A stretch of 64,000 nt of DNA from Yersinia rochesterensis (GCF_003600645.1 NZ_CP032482.1:2666001-2730000); one strand, 5' to 3'; positions 1 to 10,525 are shown, counted from the first letter of the stretch. Notes: a model not told the origin generated them from the letters alone. Translations and numbers: made by a program.

Positions 1-59
1 CTCGGTGTGCTGCTGCATGCACTGAGTAATAGCGCTGCGATAACTGCCATCCATTTCAT
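1..59 (-). CDS. pqiC: PqiC outer-membrane lipoprotein, 5' end only
   Basis: Only the first 19 codons are inside the window. They read MKWMAVIAALLLSACSSTP, a short lipoprotein signal peptide with a clear lipobox (LSAC) whose cysteine would be lipidated. The ATG shares one base with the TGA stop of pqiB, so the two are translationally coupled. In E. coli the third gene of the pqi operon is pqiC (ymbA), an outer-membrane lipoprotein working with PqiA and PqiB in lipid transport across the envelope. The identification rests on the lipobox and the position after pqiB; the body of the protein is not visible. Confidence 0.85.
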   Translation of the reverse strand, partial: MKWMAVIAALLLSACSSTP

Positions 60-1711
60 CATTTTTTGGCCTTCTTAGGCTGAGGGTCCTGACTTCCTGC
101 CGCTTCAAATACCAGTGCATTACTCTTTTCATTCAGCGTACGCAATACTGGTTGTAATTCACGCAAGACCTGATCTAACCGCTGCATATCACCCACCATT
201 TTATTATAGGCGGGTGAACCTGGCTGGAAACCTTTCATACTGCGATTCAACTCATTCAAGGTCTTTTGCAGATCTTTGGGCAGATCTTGCATCGCCGGGC
301 TGGAGGTAATCGCGGTCAATGATTCCAAGGTTTTCTGAGTTTCACGCATGGTTTTTTGGCTTTCAGCCAGTGTTTTGGTGACTTCTTTGACCATAGGATC
401 CAACGGCAGATTATTAACCTTATCCAACGTTTGCATCACTTTTTGCTGAATTTGCGCCAAGCCACCACTGACAGTTGGCAACAACGGATAGCCCGCCACT
501 TCCATTGGCCCTTTCCACGGTTTGGCATCTGGATAGAAATCCAGATCGACAAACAGTGCGCCAGTCAACAAGTTACCTGATTTCAAAGATGCACGCAGAC
601 CGCGTTCTTTGGCGGTTTTCAAGATTTGCTCAAAATTGGCATCCGGGCCTAAGTCCTCGCGGAAACGGCCTGGCTCAATGCGGATTAGCACCGGAATGCG
701 GAAGTCATTATCAACGCGCTGTCTCATCCCTTCGGCGAAGAAAGGAACATCCCCGACAGTACCGATACGAATACCACGGAATTCAACTGGTGCTCCCGCC
801 TGCAAACCTCGCACAGAATCGGAGAAGAATAATAAGAAATCTTCATGTTCGGTGTACAGCGAGTTCTGGATGCTACTGCGGTTATCAAACAGTTTGAACT
901 CAGCCTTATCTTGTGTGATTGGTTTACCCAAATCCACACCCTCTGGCACATCAAAGCTGACTCCGCCACTGAGCAAAGTCGCCAGCGATGCCATTTCAAC
1001 CCGCATCCCCTGTGAGGAGAGGTCGACTGCTACGCCACTGTCTTTCCAGAACCGGACATTGCTAGTGACCAAACCGTCATAAGGCGCACCAATAAATAAC
1101 TGATAACGCATCAGGCGTGATTTAGCATCAAAGGTGCTAGTTTCCACTGAACCGACGCGATAGCCACGGAATAAGACCGGATCACCTGCATTCAACTGCC
1201 CGGCTCGTTCGCTATCGAGTGTAATACGAATCCCTTTAGCATCCGGTGAGGCCAATGGCGGGGAATCGAGCAAGGTGAACTCATGAAGTGCCTTACCTTT
1301 GCTACCAGGTTGTAACTCAATGTAGGCCCCTGAAAGCAAGGTTCCCAGACCGGAAACCCCCTCACGACCAATCTGCGGCTTAACCACCCAGAAAACCGTG
1401 TCACTGTGCAACAAGGTATTCATGCCGGAATTTAACCGCGCCTGCACGATAACATGGTTAAGATCTTCACTCAGAGTGACCTGCTCAACAATGCCAACAT
1501 CCACGCTGCGGCTCTTTATTTTTGTTTTACCGGCTTCAATACCCTCAGCATTCAAAGTGGTCATCACCACCTGTGGCCCCTGATGGCTAAAATGATAAAA
1601 CAGTATCCATGCGCCAATCAGCGCAGTGACAATGGGGATGATCCACACCGGGGACCAGCGCTTGATTTTTTCAATTTCCGCCACACCCTGGCTGGGATTA
1701 TTGTCCGTCAC
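59..1711 (-). CDS. pqiB: PqiB, MCE-domain intermembrane lipid-transport protein
   Basis: PqiB is a periplasm-spanning MCE protein, anchored in the inner membrane, which forms a tunnel for lipid movement between inner and outer membranes. An N-terminal membrane anchor (WIIPIVTALIGAWILF) is followed by three MCE repeats, each with the VLFRGYRVG / VEFRGIRIG type signature, and a C-terminal helical region (about residues 420-530) expected to build the needle-like tube. The longest frame begins at a GTG at 1738, but a second GTG at 1711 is preceded by a strong AAGGAG site seven bases upstream and gives 550 residues, close to the 546 of E. coli. That start overlaps the pqiA stop by 14 bases. It is the second gene of pqiABC and is coupled to pqiC. 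Confidence 0.95.
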   Translation of the reverse strand: MTDNNPSQGVAEIEKIKRWSPVWIIPIVTALIGAWILFYHFSHQGPQVVMTTLNAEGIEAGKTKIKSRSVDVGIVEQVTLSEDLNHVIVQARLNSGMNTLLHSDTVFWVVKPQIGREGVSGLGTLLSGAYIELQPGSKGKALHEFTLLDSPPLASPDAKGIRITLDSERAGQLNAGDPVLFRGYRVGSVETSTFDAKSRLMRYQLFIGAPYDGLVTSNVRFWKDSGVAVDLSSQGMRVEMASLATLLSGGVSFDVPEGVDLGKPITQDKAEFKLFDNRSSIQNSLYTEHEDFLLFFSDSVRGLQAGAPVEFRGIRIGTVGDVPFFAEGMRQRVDNDFRIPVLIRIEPGRFREDLGPDANFEQILKTAKERGLRASLKSGNLLTGALFVDLDFYPDAKPWKGPMEVAGYPLLPTVSGGLAQIQQKVMQTLDKVNNLPLDPMVKEVTKTLAESQKTMRETQKTLESLTAITSSPAMQDLPKDLQKTLNELNRSMKGFQPGSPAYNKMVGDMQRLDQVLRELQPVLRTLNEKSNALVFEAAGSQDPQPKKAKK

Positions 1712-2993
1712 CTTGCGGCTCCTTTTGGGTTGTTTCACTTATCCGATCCCAAGTTAAACGCGGATCGAAGGTTAATGCAGCAAACATGGTCAGGATAACC
1801 ACCATGGCAAATAGCAGCGCACCAATCGCCGGATAGATACTCATCAGTTGCCCGATACGCACCAATGACGACAGCACCGCGATAACAAAGACATCAATCA
1901 TTGACCAGCGACCAACAAACTCCACTATTTCATAAATAAAATGCATCCGTTCGGTGTCGGTATTACCTTTGCCTTTTGCATCCCAACATAACCAACCGAT
2001 CGCCAACATTTTTAATGATGGCACCATAATACTGGCAATAAAAATCACCAACGCCACTGGATATGAACCTTCGCTCCACAAGAAAACCACCCCCGCCATG
2101 ATGGTGGAGTTCATCTGGTTCCCCAAACTTTCGGTGATCATAATGGGCATTAAGTTGGCTGGAATATACAACAAGATAGACGTGACTAATAATGCCATAG
2201 TCCACTGTAAGCTATTGCGGCGACGGATATAACCATGAGTATGACAACGCGGACATTCCACCTGAGCTTGCGGCAAGATTGCAGTGCAGCACGAGCAAGA
2301 ACGCAGACCTTGGCGTAAGCCCGTTCGGCCCGCAATAAGTGGGTGAGGTAACGCCGGTGCGGGGGCAATATCTTGCCACATCCAATGGCGGTCAACACAT
2401 TGGAAAGCGCGCACTTGTAATAAGCAGAATAAACAATAAGGGACAAAGCTGCTGCCGATGCCGATTTCACCATAGGCCATCAGTTTGACAAAACTAACCA
2501 GCACGCCGGCGAGGAAAATCTCCACCATGCACCAGGTTTTAAATTGGAATAATGCTTTTGCCATCAGTGCTTTCCACCGGTGCGGCATGCGCACCCGCAG
2601 ACAAAGCAGGATAATAGCCACCATGCAGAAAGCGGGTATCAATTGAACCAGAACCATAAATAACGTTGCCATGCTGGCATAGTTATCTGCCACCATCACT
2701 TTGGATATTTGGATCAACGTTATTTCGCTGGTGATCCCCGCCACACGCATGTTGACGAAGGGAAACATATTAGCCAGCAATAACATAAACAATGCGCTGA
2801 TAGCATAACCCACCGGGCGCTTACGTGGTTCATCCCACCGCGCAGTCAGTGTGGTTTTACAACGCGGACATACCGCTTTGGTGCCGTATGGCAAAGGGGG
2901 TAAGGCCACTGACATATCGCACTGCCGGCACAGGATGACGTCCCCTGATTGCCCAGAGTGCTCGCCGTGCTCAGGCTGAATTACAGAACACAA
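1698..2993 (-). CDS. pqiA: PqiA, inner-membrane protein of the Pqi lipid-transport system
   Basis: PqiA is the polytopic inner-membrane partner of PqiB. The protein has two homologous halves, each beginning with a cysteine-rich zinc-ribbon-like motif (CRQCDM...CPRC and CSCC...CPRC), each followed by about four membrane helices. The longest open frame starts at a GTG at 3125, but its first ~35 codons are translated from an ERIC repeat and have no counterpart in E. coli PqiA. I prefer the TTG at 2993: it has a GAGGGA site seven bases upstream, begins Met-Cys like the E. coli protein, and gives 431 residues against about 417. The pqi genes respond to superoxide generators in E. coli (SoxS); no clear SoxS box was identified here. 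Confidence 0.9.
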   Translation of the reverse strand: MCSVIQPEHGEHSGQSGDVILCRQCDMSVALPPLPYGTKAVCPRCKTTLTARWDEPRKRPVGYAISALFMLLLANMFPFVNMRVAGITSEITLIQISKVMVADNYASMATLFMVLVQLIPAFCMVAIILLCLRVRMPHRWKALMAKALFQFKTWCMVEIFLAGVLVSFVKLMAYGEIGIGSSFVPYCLFCLLQVRAFQCVDRHWMWQDIAPAPALPHPLIAGRTGLRQGLRSCSCCTAILPQAQVECPRCHTHGYIRRRNSLQWTMALLVTSILLYIPANLMPIMITESLGNQMNSTIMAGVVFLWSEGSYPVALVIFIASIMVPSLKMLAIGWLCWDAKGKGNTDTERMHFIYEIVEFVGRWSMIDVFVIAVLSSLVRIGQLMSIYPAIGALLFAMVVILTMFAALTFDPRLTWDRISETTQKEPQGDGQ

Positions 2994-3020
2994 TATCGAA
3001 TCCCTCACGGCTGAACTGTC

Positions 3021-3145
3021 TATCCCTTTATCTTTCAACGCGCAGGTGTGTTGGCTGTTCTCGTCACCCGAATCACTTACTGATATAAGCTCATCGGGGT
3101 TCTCTCGCTTGCCGCCTTCCTGCACATTGAAATCTATTGGGTATA
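3021..3145 (-). repeat. ERIC element, 125 bp, directly upstream of pqiA
   Basis: Read on the minus strand, the element opens with TATACCCAATAG, contains the core GGCGGCAAGCGAGAG, the central inverted repeat GATGAGCTTA...TAAGTGATTCGGGTG, the block GAACAGCCAACACACC, and closes with AAAGGGATA. This matches the enterobacterial repetitive intergenic consensus. It ends 27 bases before the proposed TTG start of pqiA, so a transcript starting upstream would carry the folded ERIC in its 5' leader. Confidence 0.9.
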
Positions 3146-3230
3146 TTAAGTATCACATTGTCACGATACTAATATAACAATAGGCATACTATCGTATAGC
3201 ACATCATTTAATTGAGCGGCGAAACACCAT

Positions 3231-5144
3231 TTAGCCGTTTTTCTGAGCTTCCAGCTCTTCCCAGCGGCTAAATGCAACTTCTAGTGCCTGTTCGGCATCA
3301 GCTAATGCTTGCAAAACCTGTTGCGTCTCTGCATGCGGACGGGAGAAGAAATCTGCATGGCTGACCTCGGCCTGTAAGCTACTGATTTCATTTTCCAGTT
3401 TTTCTAGCTGCTGCGGTAACTGATCCAGCTCGCGCTGCAAGTTATAGCTCAGTTTGCCGGGGCGTTTTGCTGCCGGGGTATTGTTTTTCACCGGTGCAGC
3501 CGCTTTGGTTTCTTCAACTTTAGCCGCCACTTGACGAATAGGTTTTGCCTCAGCGCGCTGCTGGTGAGCATCATAATAACCGCCCACAAAGCTACTGATT
3601 TGACCATTACCTTCAAAAATCCAGCACTCTGTTACTGAGTTATCCACGAATTGACGATCATGGCTAACCAGCAATACGGTGCCCTGATAGCTATCAACCA
3701 TTTCTTCCAACAGTTCCAGTGTTTCCACATCCAGATCGTTGGTCGGTTCATCGAGGATCAACAAGTTGCTTGGCTTAAGGAATAACTTAGCCAATAACAG
3801 GCGGTTACGCTCACCACCAGACAACGCTTTCACGGGGGTCATGGCGCGTTTCGGGTGGAACAAGAAGTCTTGCAGATAGCCCAGAACATGGCGTGAACGG
3901 CCATTGACCATCACTTCCTGCTTACCTTCGGCCAGGTTATCCATCACCGTGCGCTCTGGATCAAGCTCTGCACGATGCTGGTCAAAATAGGCCACTTCCA
4001 ATTTGGTTCCGCAATGCACTTTACCGCTGTCGGCTTTAAGCTGACCGAGCATCAGTTTCAGCAAGGTGGTTTTACCACAACCATTCGGCCCCACCAGCGC
4101 GATTTTGTCGCCACGCTGTACTTGTGCGGTGAAATCTTTCACCAACACTTTGCCATCAACCTGATAGTTAACATTTTCCAGATCAAAGACAATTTTGCCC
4201 GAACGCACAGTTTCTTCTACTTGCATCTTGGCGGTGCCCATCACTTCACGACGCTCTGAACGCTCCATCCGCAGCGCTTTCAGGGCGCGAACACGGCCCT
4301 CATTACGGGTACGTCGTGCTTTGATTCCTTGGCGAATCCACACTTCCTCTTGCGCTAATTTGCGGTCAAATTCCGCATTTTGCAGCTCTTCAACCCGCAG
4401 TGCTTCTTCTTTGCTGGCAAGATACAGTTCGTAATTACCCGGCCATGACACCAATTTGCCGCGATCCAGGTCAACAATACGTGTTGCCATCGCACGAATA
4501 AAGGAACGGTCATGGGAAATAAAGACAATGCTGCCCTGGAAATCTTTCAGGAAACCTTCCAGCCAGTTAATGGTTTCGATATCCAAATGGTTAGTCGGTT
4601 CATCCAGCAGCAGCACTTTTGGTGAGCTAACCAATGCGCGACCTAATGCCGCTTTACGCAACCAACCACCCGACAGAGATGAAAGCTCCGCATCGGCTGA
4701 TAAACCCAACTGAACCAATACTTCCTGAATACGGCTGTCTAATTGCCATAGCCCCTGATGGTCCAGAATTTCCTGCAATGCCGCCAGGCGATTAAGGTTT
4801 TTTTCGCTCGGGTCAAGTTCAACCTGATGCAGGGTGGCATGATAAGCTTTCAGATGCTCGGCTTGTTCTTGTACGCCTTCTGCAACAAAATCAAACACGG
4901 TTCCGGCTACATTGCGCGGAGGATCTTGTTGCAGACGTGCGACAATCAAATCCTGCTCATAAGTTATCCGGCCATCATCCAATGCAATTTCTTTGCTCAG
5001 AATTTTCAGCAAGGTAGATTTGCCCGCGCCATTACGGCCCACCAGACAAACACGCTCGTTTGGCTCAATATGCAATTCAGTATTATCTAATAAAGGTGCA
5101 TCGCTGAACGACAGCCAAGCACCGGACATGCTAATTAACGACAT
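3231..5144 (-). CDS. uup: Uup, ABC-F family ATPase
   Basis: Uup is a soluble ABC-F protein with two ATPase cassettes and no membrane domain; in E. coli its loss raises precise excision of transposons and it has roles at the ribosome and at branched DNA. Visible are Walker A GRNGAGKST (near residue 40) with signature LSGGW and LLLDEPTNHLD, a linker between cassettes, a second Walker A GPNGCGKTT with LSGGE and LILDEPTNDLD, and a charged C-terminal coiled coil (residues ~565-635) that binds DNA in E. coli. The frame is open further upstream, but the start MSLISM at 5144 matches the E. coli start, gives 637 residues and lies five bases after the rlmL stop, so the two genes are probably cotranscribed. 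Confidence 0.97.
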   Translation of the reverse strand: MSLISMSGAWLSFSDAPLLDNTELHIEPNERVCLVGRNGAGKSTLLKILSKEIALDDGRITYEQDLIVARLQQDPPRNVAGTVFDFVAEGVQEQAEHLKAYHATLHQVELDPSEKNLNRLAALQEILDHQGLWQLDSRIQEVLVQLGLSADAELSSLSGGWLRKAALGRALVSSPKVLLLDEPTNHLDIETINWLEGFLKDFQGSIVFISHDRSFIRAMATRIVDLDRGKLVSWPGNYELYLASKEEALRVEELQNAEFDRKLAQEEVWIRQGIKARRTRNEGRVRALKALRMERSERREVMGTAKMQVEETVRSGKIVFDLENVNYQVDGKVLVKDFTAQVQRGDKIALVGPNGCGKTTLLKLMLGQLKADSGKVHCGTKLEVAYFDQHRAELDPERTVMDNLAEGKQEVMVNGRSRHVLGYLQDFLFHPKRAMTPVKALSGGERNRLLLAKLFLKPSNLLILDEPTNDLDVETLELLEEMVDSYQGTVLLVSHDRQFVDNSVTECWIFEGNGQISSFVGGYYDAHQQRAEAKPIRQVAAKVEETKAAAPVKNNTPAAKRPGKLSYNLQRELDQLPQQLEKLENEISSLQAEVSHADFFSRPHAETQQVLQALADAEQALEVAFSRWEELEAQKNG

Positions 5145-5149
5145 AGTTT

Positions 5150-7270
5150 CTACTTTTCCTCGTGGCTGTGGGTAACCAGCCAACAGTTGTGGATTTGACG
5201 ATTGCGGGCAAAGTCTTCAGATTGTGTTTGTGCGGTGATTTCTTTCGCTTCCAATCCCAACGCTTTTATCCCGTCCAAATCCATCTGGAAACCGCGCTTA
5301 TTGTTCGAGAACATGATTGTTCCCTTACGGCGCAGTAACCGTTTAAGTTCTTTCATCAGCACTAAATGATCGCGCTGAACATCAAAGGTGGTCTCCATTC
5401 GCTTAGAGTTGGAGAATGTCGGTGGATCAATAAAGATCACATCGAATTGCTCATCGGTGTTACTTAGCCAAGAGAGGCAATCAGCCTGAATAAGGCGGTG
5501 TTGCTGGCCAGTTAAACCATTGGCCCGTAGGTTCTTCTCAGCCCACTCCAGATAAGTCCGCGACATATCAACCGTCGTGGTACTGCGCGCACCGCCCAGC
5601 CCGGCATGGACACTGGCAGTACCGGTATAAGCAAACAGGTTAAGAAAATCTTTACCCTGACTCATTTTGCCCAGCATCTGACGAGCAATGCGGTGGTCAA
5701 GGAACAGGCCAGTATCAAGGTAATCAGTCAGGTTAACCCATAGCTTGGCATTATATTCACTCACCAGCAGGAACTCGCCTTTCTGCGCCAATTTCTCGTA
5801 TTGGTTTTTGCCTTTCTGGCGTTCACGTGTTTTCAACACCAACTGGTTGGATGGCAGATTCAGCACCGCCAAAGTCGCATTAATCACATCAAACAGGCGC
5901 TGACGCGCTTTTTGTGCATCAATGGTTTTCGGCGGCGCATACTCTTGCACCACGACTTTGCTGCCATAGCGGTCAACGGCCACGTTATAATCCGGCAAAT
6001 CGGCATCATACAAGCGGTAGCATTCAATGCCCTGCTGTTTAGCCCATTTATCCAGTTTTTTCACATTCTTACGCAGACGGTTGGCATAATCCTCAGCGAC
6101 CTGAACACCCGCAGCTCCCTGTGGATTGGCTGCTAATTGGTAATTTTTCTGCACGCAATCCAATGGGCCATTCTTCGCTTTGAATTCGCGTTCGGCGCGC
6201 AATTGCAAGCAACTCAGCAGTTCCGGCGAGGCACTGAACAGGGATAAACGCCAGCCACCGAAGGCGCTTTTCATAATGCGGCCCAGCATATTGTGCAACG
6301 CAATCAATGCCGGTTCGCTTTCCATGCGCTCACCATAAGGCGGGTTACTGATAACCGTCCCCACAGGCCCTTCAGGTAATGGATTCACCAGCTTACTGAC
6401 ATCATTGGCATTAAAGGTTATCAGTTCTGCTACCCCAGCGCGGCGGGCATTGGCCCGAGCCATCTCGATAACGCGGCGGTCAATATCAGAACCAAAGAAG
6501 CGGGAGGTTGTCTCTTGCAAACCACGGCGCGCACGAACTTGCGCTTCAGTGGTCAATTCACGCCACAGCTCTTCGTTAAAAGCATTCCAGGCGGTAAAAC
6601 CCCAATGCGCTCGGTGCAACCCTGGGGCGCGATCTGAAGCCATCATGGCGGCTTCAATCAGCAAAGTACCAGAACCACACATCGGATCGACCATCGGGGT
6701 GCCCGACTGCCAGCCAGAACGTTGGATAATGGCCGCTGCCAGGTTTTCTTTCAGCGGTGCCTGACCGGTCAGATCACGATAACCGCGCTGATGTAACCCT
6801 TCGCCGCTGAGATCCAGCGCAACACTGGCCATATCCCGTTGCAGGAACACATTCACCCGGATATCCGGCTGCTGTTTAGCCACGGTTGGGCGCTGATCCA
6901 GTTTACGGGTAAAGCTATCGACGATGGCATCTTTAACTTTTAAGGCCCCGTACTGGCTATTGCGGATTTCGTCATTCACACCGCTAAAATGCACGGCAAA
7001 GGTTTTATCCACACCAAAAATTGATGGCCAATCAATCGCCTGCACCCCAAGGTACAAGTCTAAGTCACTGTATACTTTAAAATCGTTAAGCGGTAACAAA
7101 ATGCGCGAAGCCAGGCGACTCCACAACAGGCTTTGGTACATGAGTCGATCGTCGCCCTGAAAATGTACCCCACCCTGTACTATTTTACAGTCGTGAGCGC
7201 CCAGCGCTTCGAGTTCGCTTTTTAACAGTTCTTCCAGTCCACGCGCCGTGCTGGCAAACAGAGAGTTCAT
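5150..7270 (-). CDS. rlmL: RlmL (RlmKL), dual 23S rRNA methyltransferase
   Basis: This bifunctional enzyme makes m2G2445 (N-terminal half) and m7G2069 (C-terminal half, RlmK) in 23S rRNA from S-adenosylmethionine. The 706 residues show an N-terminal THUMP region (about 45-155), a first Rossmann methyltransferase with the [16 protein letters not shown] site and NPPYGER catalytic motif, and a second with [16 protein letters not shown] and DPPTFSNS. Length matches the E. coli 702-residue protein. It is the first gene of a likely rlmL-uup unit and diverges from ycbX across about 100 bases. The ribosome-binding site before the ATG is weak. Confidence 0.97.
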   Translation of the reverse strand: MNSLFASTARGLEELLKSELEALGAHDCKIVQGGVHFQGDDRLMYQSLLWSRLASRILLPLNDFKVYSDLDLYLGVQAIDWPSIFGVDKTFAVHFSGVNDEIRNSQYGALKVKDAIVDSFTRKLDQRPTVAKQQPDIRVNVFLQRDMASVALDLSGEGLHQRGYRDLTGQAPLKENLAAAIIQRSGWQSGTPMVDPMCGSGTLLIEAAMMASDRAPGLHRAHWGFTAWNAFNEELWRELTTEAQVRARRGLQETTSRFFGSDIDRRVIEMARANARRAGVAELITFNANDVSKLVNPLPEGPVGTVISNPPYGERMESEPALIALHNMLGRIMKSAFGGWRLSLFSASPELLSCLQLRAEREFKAKNGPLDCVQKNYQLAANPQGAAGVQVAEDYANRLRKNVKKLDKWAKQQGIECYRLYDADLPDYNVAVDRYGSKVVVQEYAPPKTIDAQKARQRLFDVINATLAVLNLPSNQLVLKTRERQKGKNQYEKLAQKGEFLLVSEYNAKLWVNLTDYLDTGLFLDHRIARQMLGKMSQGKDFLNLFAYTGTASVHAGLGGARSTTTVDMSRTYLEWAEKNLRANGLTGQQHRLIQADCLSWLSNTDEQFDVIFIDPPTFSNSKRMETTFDVQRDHLVLMKELKRLLRRKGTIMFSNNKRGFQMDLDGIKALGLEAKEITAQTQSEDFARNRQIHNCWLVTHSHEEK

Positions 7271-7369
7271 ATCGCACTATCACCAAAAAGAAAATTGTTG
7301 CGCATTATAGCTAATCCCAGCAGCTTGTCATAAAGTTGCTCCCTCTTATTTAATACTCGCACGGAGGCA

Positions 7370-8482
7370 ATGGTGATTACCCTCTCCCGACTCTATGTTC
7401 ATCCGGTAAAATCCATGCGTGGTTTGCAGCTTTCTCATGCTCAAGTCAGCAGCAGCGGATTGGCCTTTGACCGCGTATTTATGATTACCGAACCGGATGG
7501 CACTTTTATTACTGCGCGCCAATATCCAAAGATGGTGATGTTTACCCCCGCCTTAATGTCAGACGGCTTATATCTCACTGCCCCTGATGGCGAGAGTGCC
7601 AGTATCCGCTTTAATGATTTTTTAGCCAATGCCGAACCGACTGAAGTTTGGGGAAATCATTTTACCGCGCTCATTGCCCCTGCGGCTATCAACAACTGGC
7701 TCAGCGGCTATTTTCAGCGAGAAGTACAATTACGCTGGCTGGGGCCGGAACTCACCCGGCGGGTAAAACCCATGCCGGAAATTCCGCTATCATTTGCCGA
7801 TGGCTTCCCTTATCTACTGATTAATGAAGCCTCGTTTAAAGAATTACAGCAACGCTGCCCCGGCAGTATTAAGCTGGAACAGTTCCGCCCCAATTTAGTC
7901 GTGACCGGCGCGAGTGCATTTGCTGAAGACAGTTGGCAGGTTATCCGAGTGGGCGATATTACTTTTGATTTGGTTAAGCCATGCAGCCGCTGCGTATTAA
8001 CCACCGTCAGTGTTGAGCGCGGTCGCAAACATCCAACGGGCGAGCCATTACAAACACTACAGACATTCCGAACTGCCGAGAATGGTGATATCGATTTTGG
8101 TCAAAATATGGTGGCCAGAAACAGTGGTATTATTCGAGTTGGGGACGAAGTGGAAATTCTGTCAACCAAGCCACCGCGCCCCTATGCCGCTGGCGCGGTA
8201 GTTGAAAGCCTTAGCGCACCGCAAGATCAATCCAAAGCCGTATCCATTGAATATAATGGCATTCGCTTTAACGGTAATAATCAGCAAGTATTATTGGAAC
8301 AACTGGAACAACAAAATATCCGTATTCCTTACTCTTGCCGAGCAGGAATATGTGGTAGTTGCAGAATCACCTTAGTCGATGGTGATGTCGCACCGTTAAA
8401 ACAAAGTGCTATTGGCAATGACGGGACGATACTTTGTTGCAGTTGCATACCCAAAGGAAATATTACTCTTAGCGGTAAATAA
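7370..8482 (+). CDS. ycbX: YcbX, MOSC-domain protein with a C-terminal 2Fe-2S ferredoxin domain
   Basis: YcbX binds molybdenum cofactor and takes part in detoxifying N-hydroxylated base analogues such as 6-N-hydroxylaminopurine in E. coli. The N-terminal MOSC N-like beta barrel (about 1-120) is followed by the MOSC domain with [11 protein letters not shown] (near residue 205), whose cysteine is expected to hold the cofactor, and a plant-type 2Fe-2S domain (about 285-370) with [11 protein letters not shown] and a later CCSC supplying the cluster cysteines. Length 370 against 369 in E. coli. A GGAGG site lies just before the ATG. Divergent from rlmL; ERIC copies follow the stop. Confidence 0.95.
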   Translation: MVITLSRLYVHPVKSMRGLQLSHAQVSSSGLAFDRVFMITEPDGTFITARQYPKMVMFTPALMSDGLYLTAPDGESASIRFNDFLANAEPTEVWGNHFTALIAPAAINNWLSGYFQREVQLRWLGPELTRRVKPMPEIPLSFADGFPYLLINEASFKELQQRCPGSIKLEQFRPNLVVTGASAFAEDSWQVIRVGDITFDLVKPCSRCVLTTVSVERGRKHPTGEPLQTLQTFRTAENGDIDFGQNMVARNSGIIRVGDEVEILSTKPPRPYAAGAVVESLSAPQDQSKAVSIEYNGIRFNGNNQQVLLEQLEQQNIRIPYSCRAGICGSCRITLVDGDVAPLKQSAIGNDGTILCCSCIPKGNITLSGK

Positions 8483-8552
8483 GATACAAATCGGCCGGGA
8501 GCATATTGGAATGCGACTCGCAGAAGGGCAGCCCATGGACGGGACGAATAAC

Positions 8553-8594
8553 GAGAGCAGCCAACACACATGCAGCTTGAAGTATGACGAGTAT
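8553..8594 (+). repeat. Truncated ERIC, 3' end only (42 bp)
   Basis: The block from GAGAGCAGCC to GACGAGTAT is identical over 42 bases to positions 8678-8719, the end of the full ERIC that follows. The DNA before it, back to the ycbX stop, does not resemble the rest of an ERIC convincingly, so this looks like a truncated copy in direct tandem with the next one. Confidence 0.8.
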
Positions 8595-8719
8595 ATACTC
8601 TAGATAATTCGAGTTGCAGGAAGGCGGTAATCGAATGAATCCCGATGAGTTGACGCCAGTCAATGACTCGGGTGAGTGAGAGCAGCCAACACACATGCAG
8701 CTTGAAGTATGACGAGTAT
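8595..8719 (+). repeat. Full-length ERIC element between ycbX and zapC
   Basis: A 125 bp copy: GATAATTCGAGTTGCAGG near the 5' end, GGCGGTAATCGAATGAATCC, the central inverted repeat, GAGCAGCCAACACACATGC, and the end GACGAGTAT. It follows the truncated copy with no gap and ends seven bases before the zapC stop codon, so it sits in the 3' regions of both convergent genes. Confidence 0.88.
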
Positions 8720-8726
8720 CAAGAGA

Positions 8727-9278
8727 TTATACTGCCCGGTCATAGGCCGTCGTGGTGTAAACCTCTTGAATCACTAATGGTAACAAACGGTCATTCATTA
8801 TTTTTATCGCGTCACCCAATGCCAACTGACGCCCAGCTAATACAACTTGGGGCTGCGCTAATAAACACAAACTGGCGGTGTCACCGGATTCAACCACTAA
8901 CAAACTAATCTCTTCACTGCTATCCAATACTTTTACTGTGGCCAGCGCCGCATTCTGTGGTACCCACGTTTTAGGCTGTTGTGCAAAATACCAGCTTTTG
9001 GGCATTAATGGTTTTAGAAAACGAAATGCAACTAAAGCATTTAATATTAATTCTGAGCGTTGCTCATGGCCCATTTTAATTTGGCGGCATTGATCTTCGA
9101 ATTCAAAATAAAGTGCGGCATCATCAACGCAAAATGCAGATTCATCAAAGGCGTCAGGAGTTAACATCTTAGATGGGAACCGCGACCGAAATATCATACC
9201 ATTGGCTAAATCCAACATGAGCCTGTCATGTTCGATATCAAAATACCAACGCCATTTATCGTCTGGTTTAATCCGCAT
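8727..9278 (-). CDS. zapC: ZapC, FtsZ-associated cell-division protein
   Basis: ZapC binds FtsZ polymers and stabilises the Z ring at mid-cell. The 183-residue product begins [14 protein letters not shown] and contains [20 protein letters not shown] and a C-terminal [12 protein letters not shown], all as in E. coli ZapC (180 residues). It lies downstream of pyrD on the same strand, separated by 173 bases with a hairpin, and converges on ycbX with ERIC elements between them. Confidence 0.95.
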   Translation of the reverse strand: MRIKPDDKWRWYFDIEHDRLMLDLANGMIFRSRFPSKMLTPDAFDESAFCVDDAALYFEFEDQCRQIKMGHEQRSELILNALVAFRFLKPLMPKSWYFAQQPKTWVPQNAALATVKVLDSSEEISLLVVESGDTASLCLLAQPQVVLAGRQLALGDAIKIMNDRLLPLVIQEVYTTTAYDRAV

Positions 9279-9406
9279 ATTTTATCCTTCCCGCCAGGCT
9301 CGCCAACATTATTGACTCAATAACTGAGCTCTCACCCATCTAATTGCACTAAATCATATAAGGCTTTTGATGTATATTTAATCTATAGGGATAAAATATA
9401 GACGAG

Positions 9407-9430
9407 CTGGGGGAATAAATAAACCCCCAG
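9407..9430 (-). terminator. Hairpin after pyrD, possible terminator
   Basis: A perfect 7 bp stem CTGGGGG / CCCCCAG with a 10-base AT loop lies 22 bases beyond the pyrD stop. On the minus strand no strong run of T follows, so it may stabilise the mRNA end or terminate only in part. Confidence 0.45.
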
Positions 9431-9451
9431 ACAAGTAAAGAAGATAAATAA

Positions 9452-10462
9452 TTAGATATGAGTAATGATATTCTTAATCAAACTTGGCCCACGGAAGATA
9501 AACCCGGAATAAATTTGAATCAATGAAGCACCCGCAGCCATTTTTTCCCGCGCAGCAATGACCGAGTCAATTCCACCGACGCCGATAATAGGTAACCGAC
9601 CTTGTAGCTCTTGCGATAAACGACGAATCACTTCAGTGCTGCGTAATTGCAATGGACGGCCACTTAATCCACCAGCTTGTTCGCAATAATTTAAACCCTG
9701 AATAAGAGAACGATCTAATGTGGTATTAGTAGCAATAACACCATCTATATTATGGCGAACCAAACTATCCGCTATTTGGATCAATTCCTCTTCAGTAAGA
9801 TCCGGCGCGATCTTAACTGCGACAGGAACATACTTATGATGCCGCTGATGTAATTCAGTTTGTTTATTTTTAATTGCTGCCAACAAATCATCCAGTGCTT
9901 CACCATACTGCAAAGATCGTAATCCTGGGGTATTAGGCGATGAAATATTAATCGCAATATAACCGGCATAAGGATAAATTTTATCCATGCAAATCAAGTA
10001 ATCTTCTTTACCTTGCTCTACCGGCGTATCTTTATTCTTGCCGATATTAATACCTAAAATACCGCCGAAATGTGATTTCTTAACGTTTTCAATTAAGTTA
10101 TCAACCCCGTGATTATTAAATCCCATGCGGTTGATCAAACCTTCGGCCTCGACGACTCTAAACAATCTTGGTTTATCATTTCCAGACTGTGGTCGTGGTG
10201 TTACTGTCCCGACTTCAATAAAACCAAACCCCATCGCGCCCAGAGCATCAATACACTCGCCATCTTTATCCAAACCCGCAGCTAAGCCTAATGGATTTTT
10301 GAATGACAGCCCCATGCAGCTTACTGGTTTGGTTGGCACTGATTGCCGAATCAAGAATTGAAGTGGTGTGCCGGTAACGCGTTTTAACTGGCGAAAAGTG
10401 AGTTCGTGTGCACGTTCTGGATCAAGCTGAAAAAGTGCTTTTTTGACAAGTGGATAATACAT
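9452..10462 (-). CDS. pyrD: Dihydroorotate dehydrogenase (quinone), class 2
   Basis: PyrD oxidises dihydroorotate to orotate in pyrimidine synthesis, passing electrons to the membrane quinone pool through FMN. The N-terminal helices ([23 protein letters not shown]) form the membrane-associated quinone-binding part; the TIM barrel shows [17 protein letters not shown], the catalytic-serine segment [10 protein letters not shown], and VGGIDS with [13 protein letters not shown] at the FMN phosphate site. The frame is open to 10516, but ATG 10462 has an AGGAG site four bases upstream and gives 336 residues, exactly the E. coli length. A PurR-like operator lies upstream. Confidence 0.97.
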   Translation of the reverse strand: MYYPLVKKALFQLDPERAHELTFRQLKRVTGTPLQFLIRQSVPTKPVSCMGLSFKNPLGLAAGLDKDGECIDALGAMGFGFIEVGTVTPRPQSGNDKPRLFRVVEAEGLINRMGFNNHGVDNLIENVKKSHFGGILGINIGKNKDTPVEQGKEDYLICMDKIYPYAGYIAINISSPNTPGLRSLQYGEALDDLLAAIKNKQTELHQRHHKYVPVAVKIAPDLTEEELIQIADSLVRHNIDGVIATNTTLDRSLIQGLNYCEQAGGLSGRPLQLRSTEVIRRLSQELQGRLPIIGVGGIDSVIAAREKMAAGASLIQIYSGFIFRGPSLIKNIITHI

Positions 10463-10525
10463 GTAATCTCCTGAGCGGGCGGTGACTAGCCTTTGATGCT
10501 GGAATGGTAAATTCATCTTTCAGGA

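Noticed and set aside
3000..3125. N-terminal extension of pqiA starting at GTG 3125
   Set aside because: The extra residues are translated from an ERIC repeat and lack a ribosome-binding site; TTG 2993 with GAGGGA gives a family-length protein.
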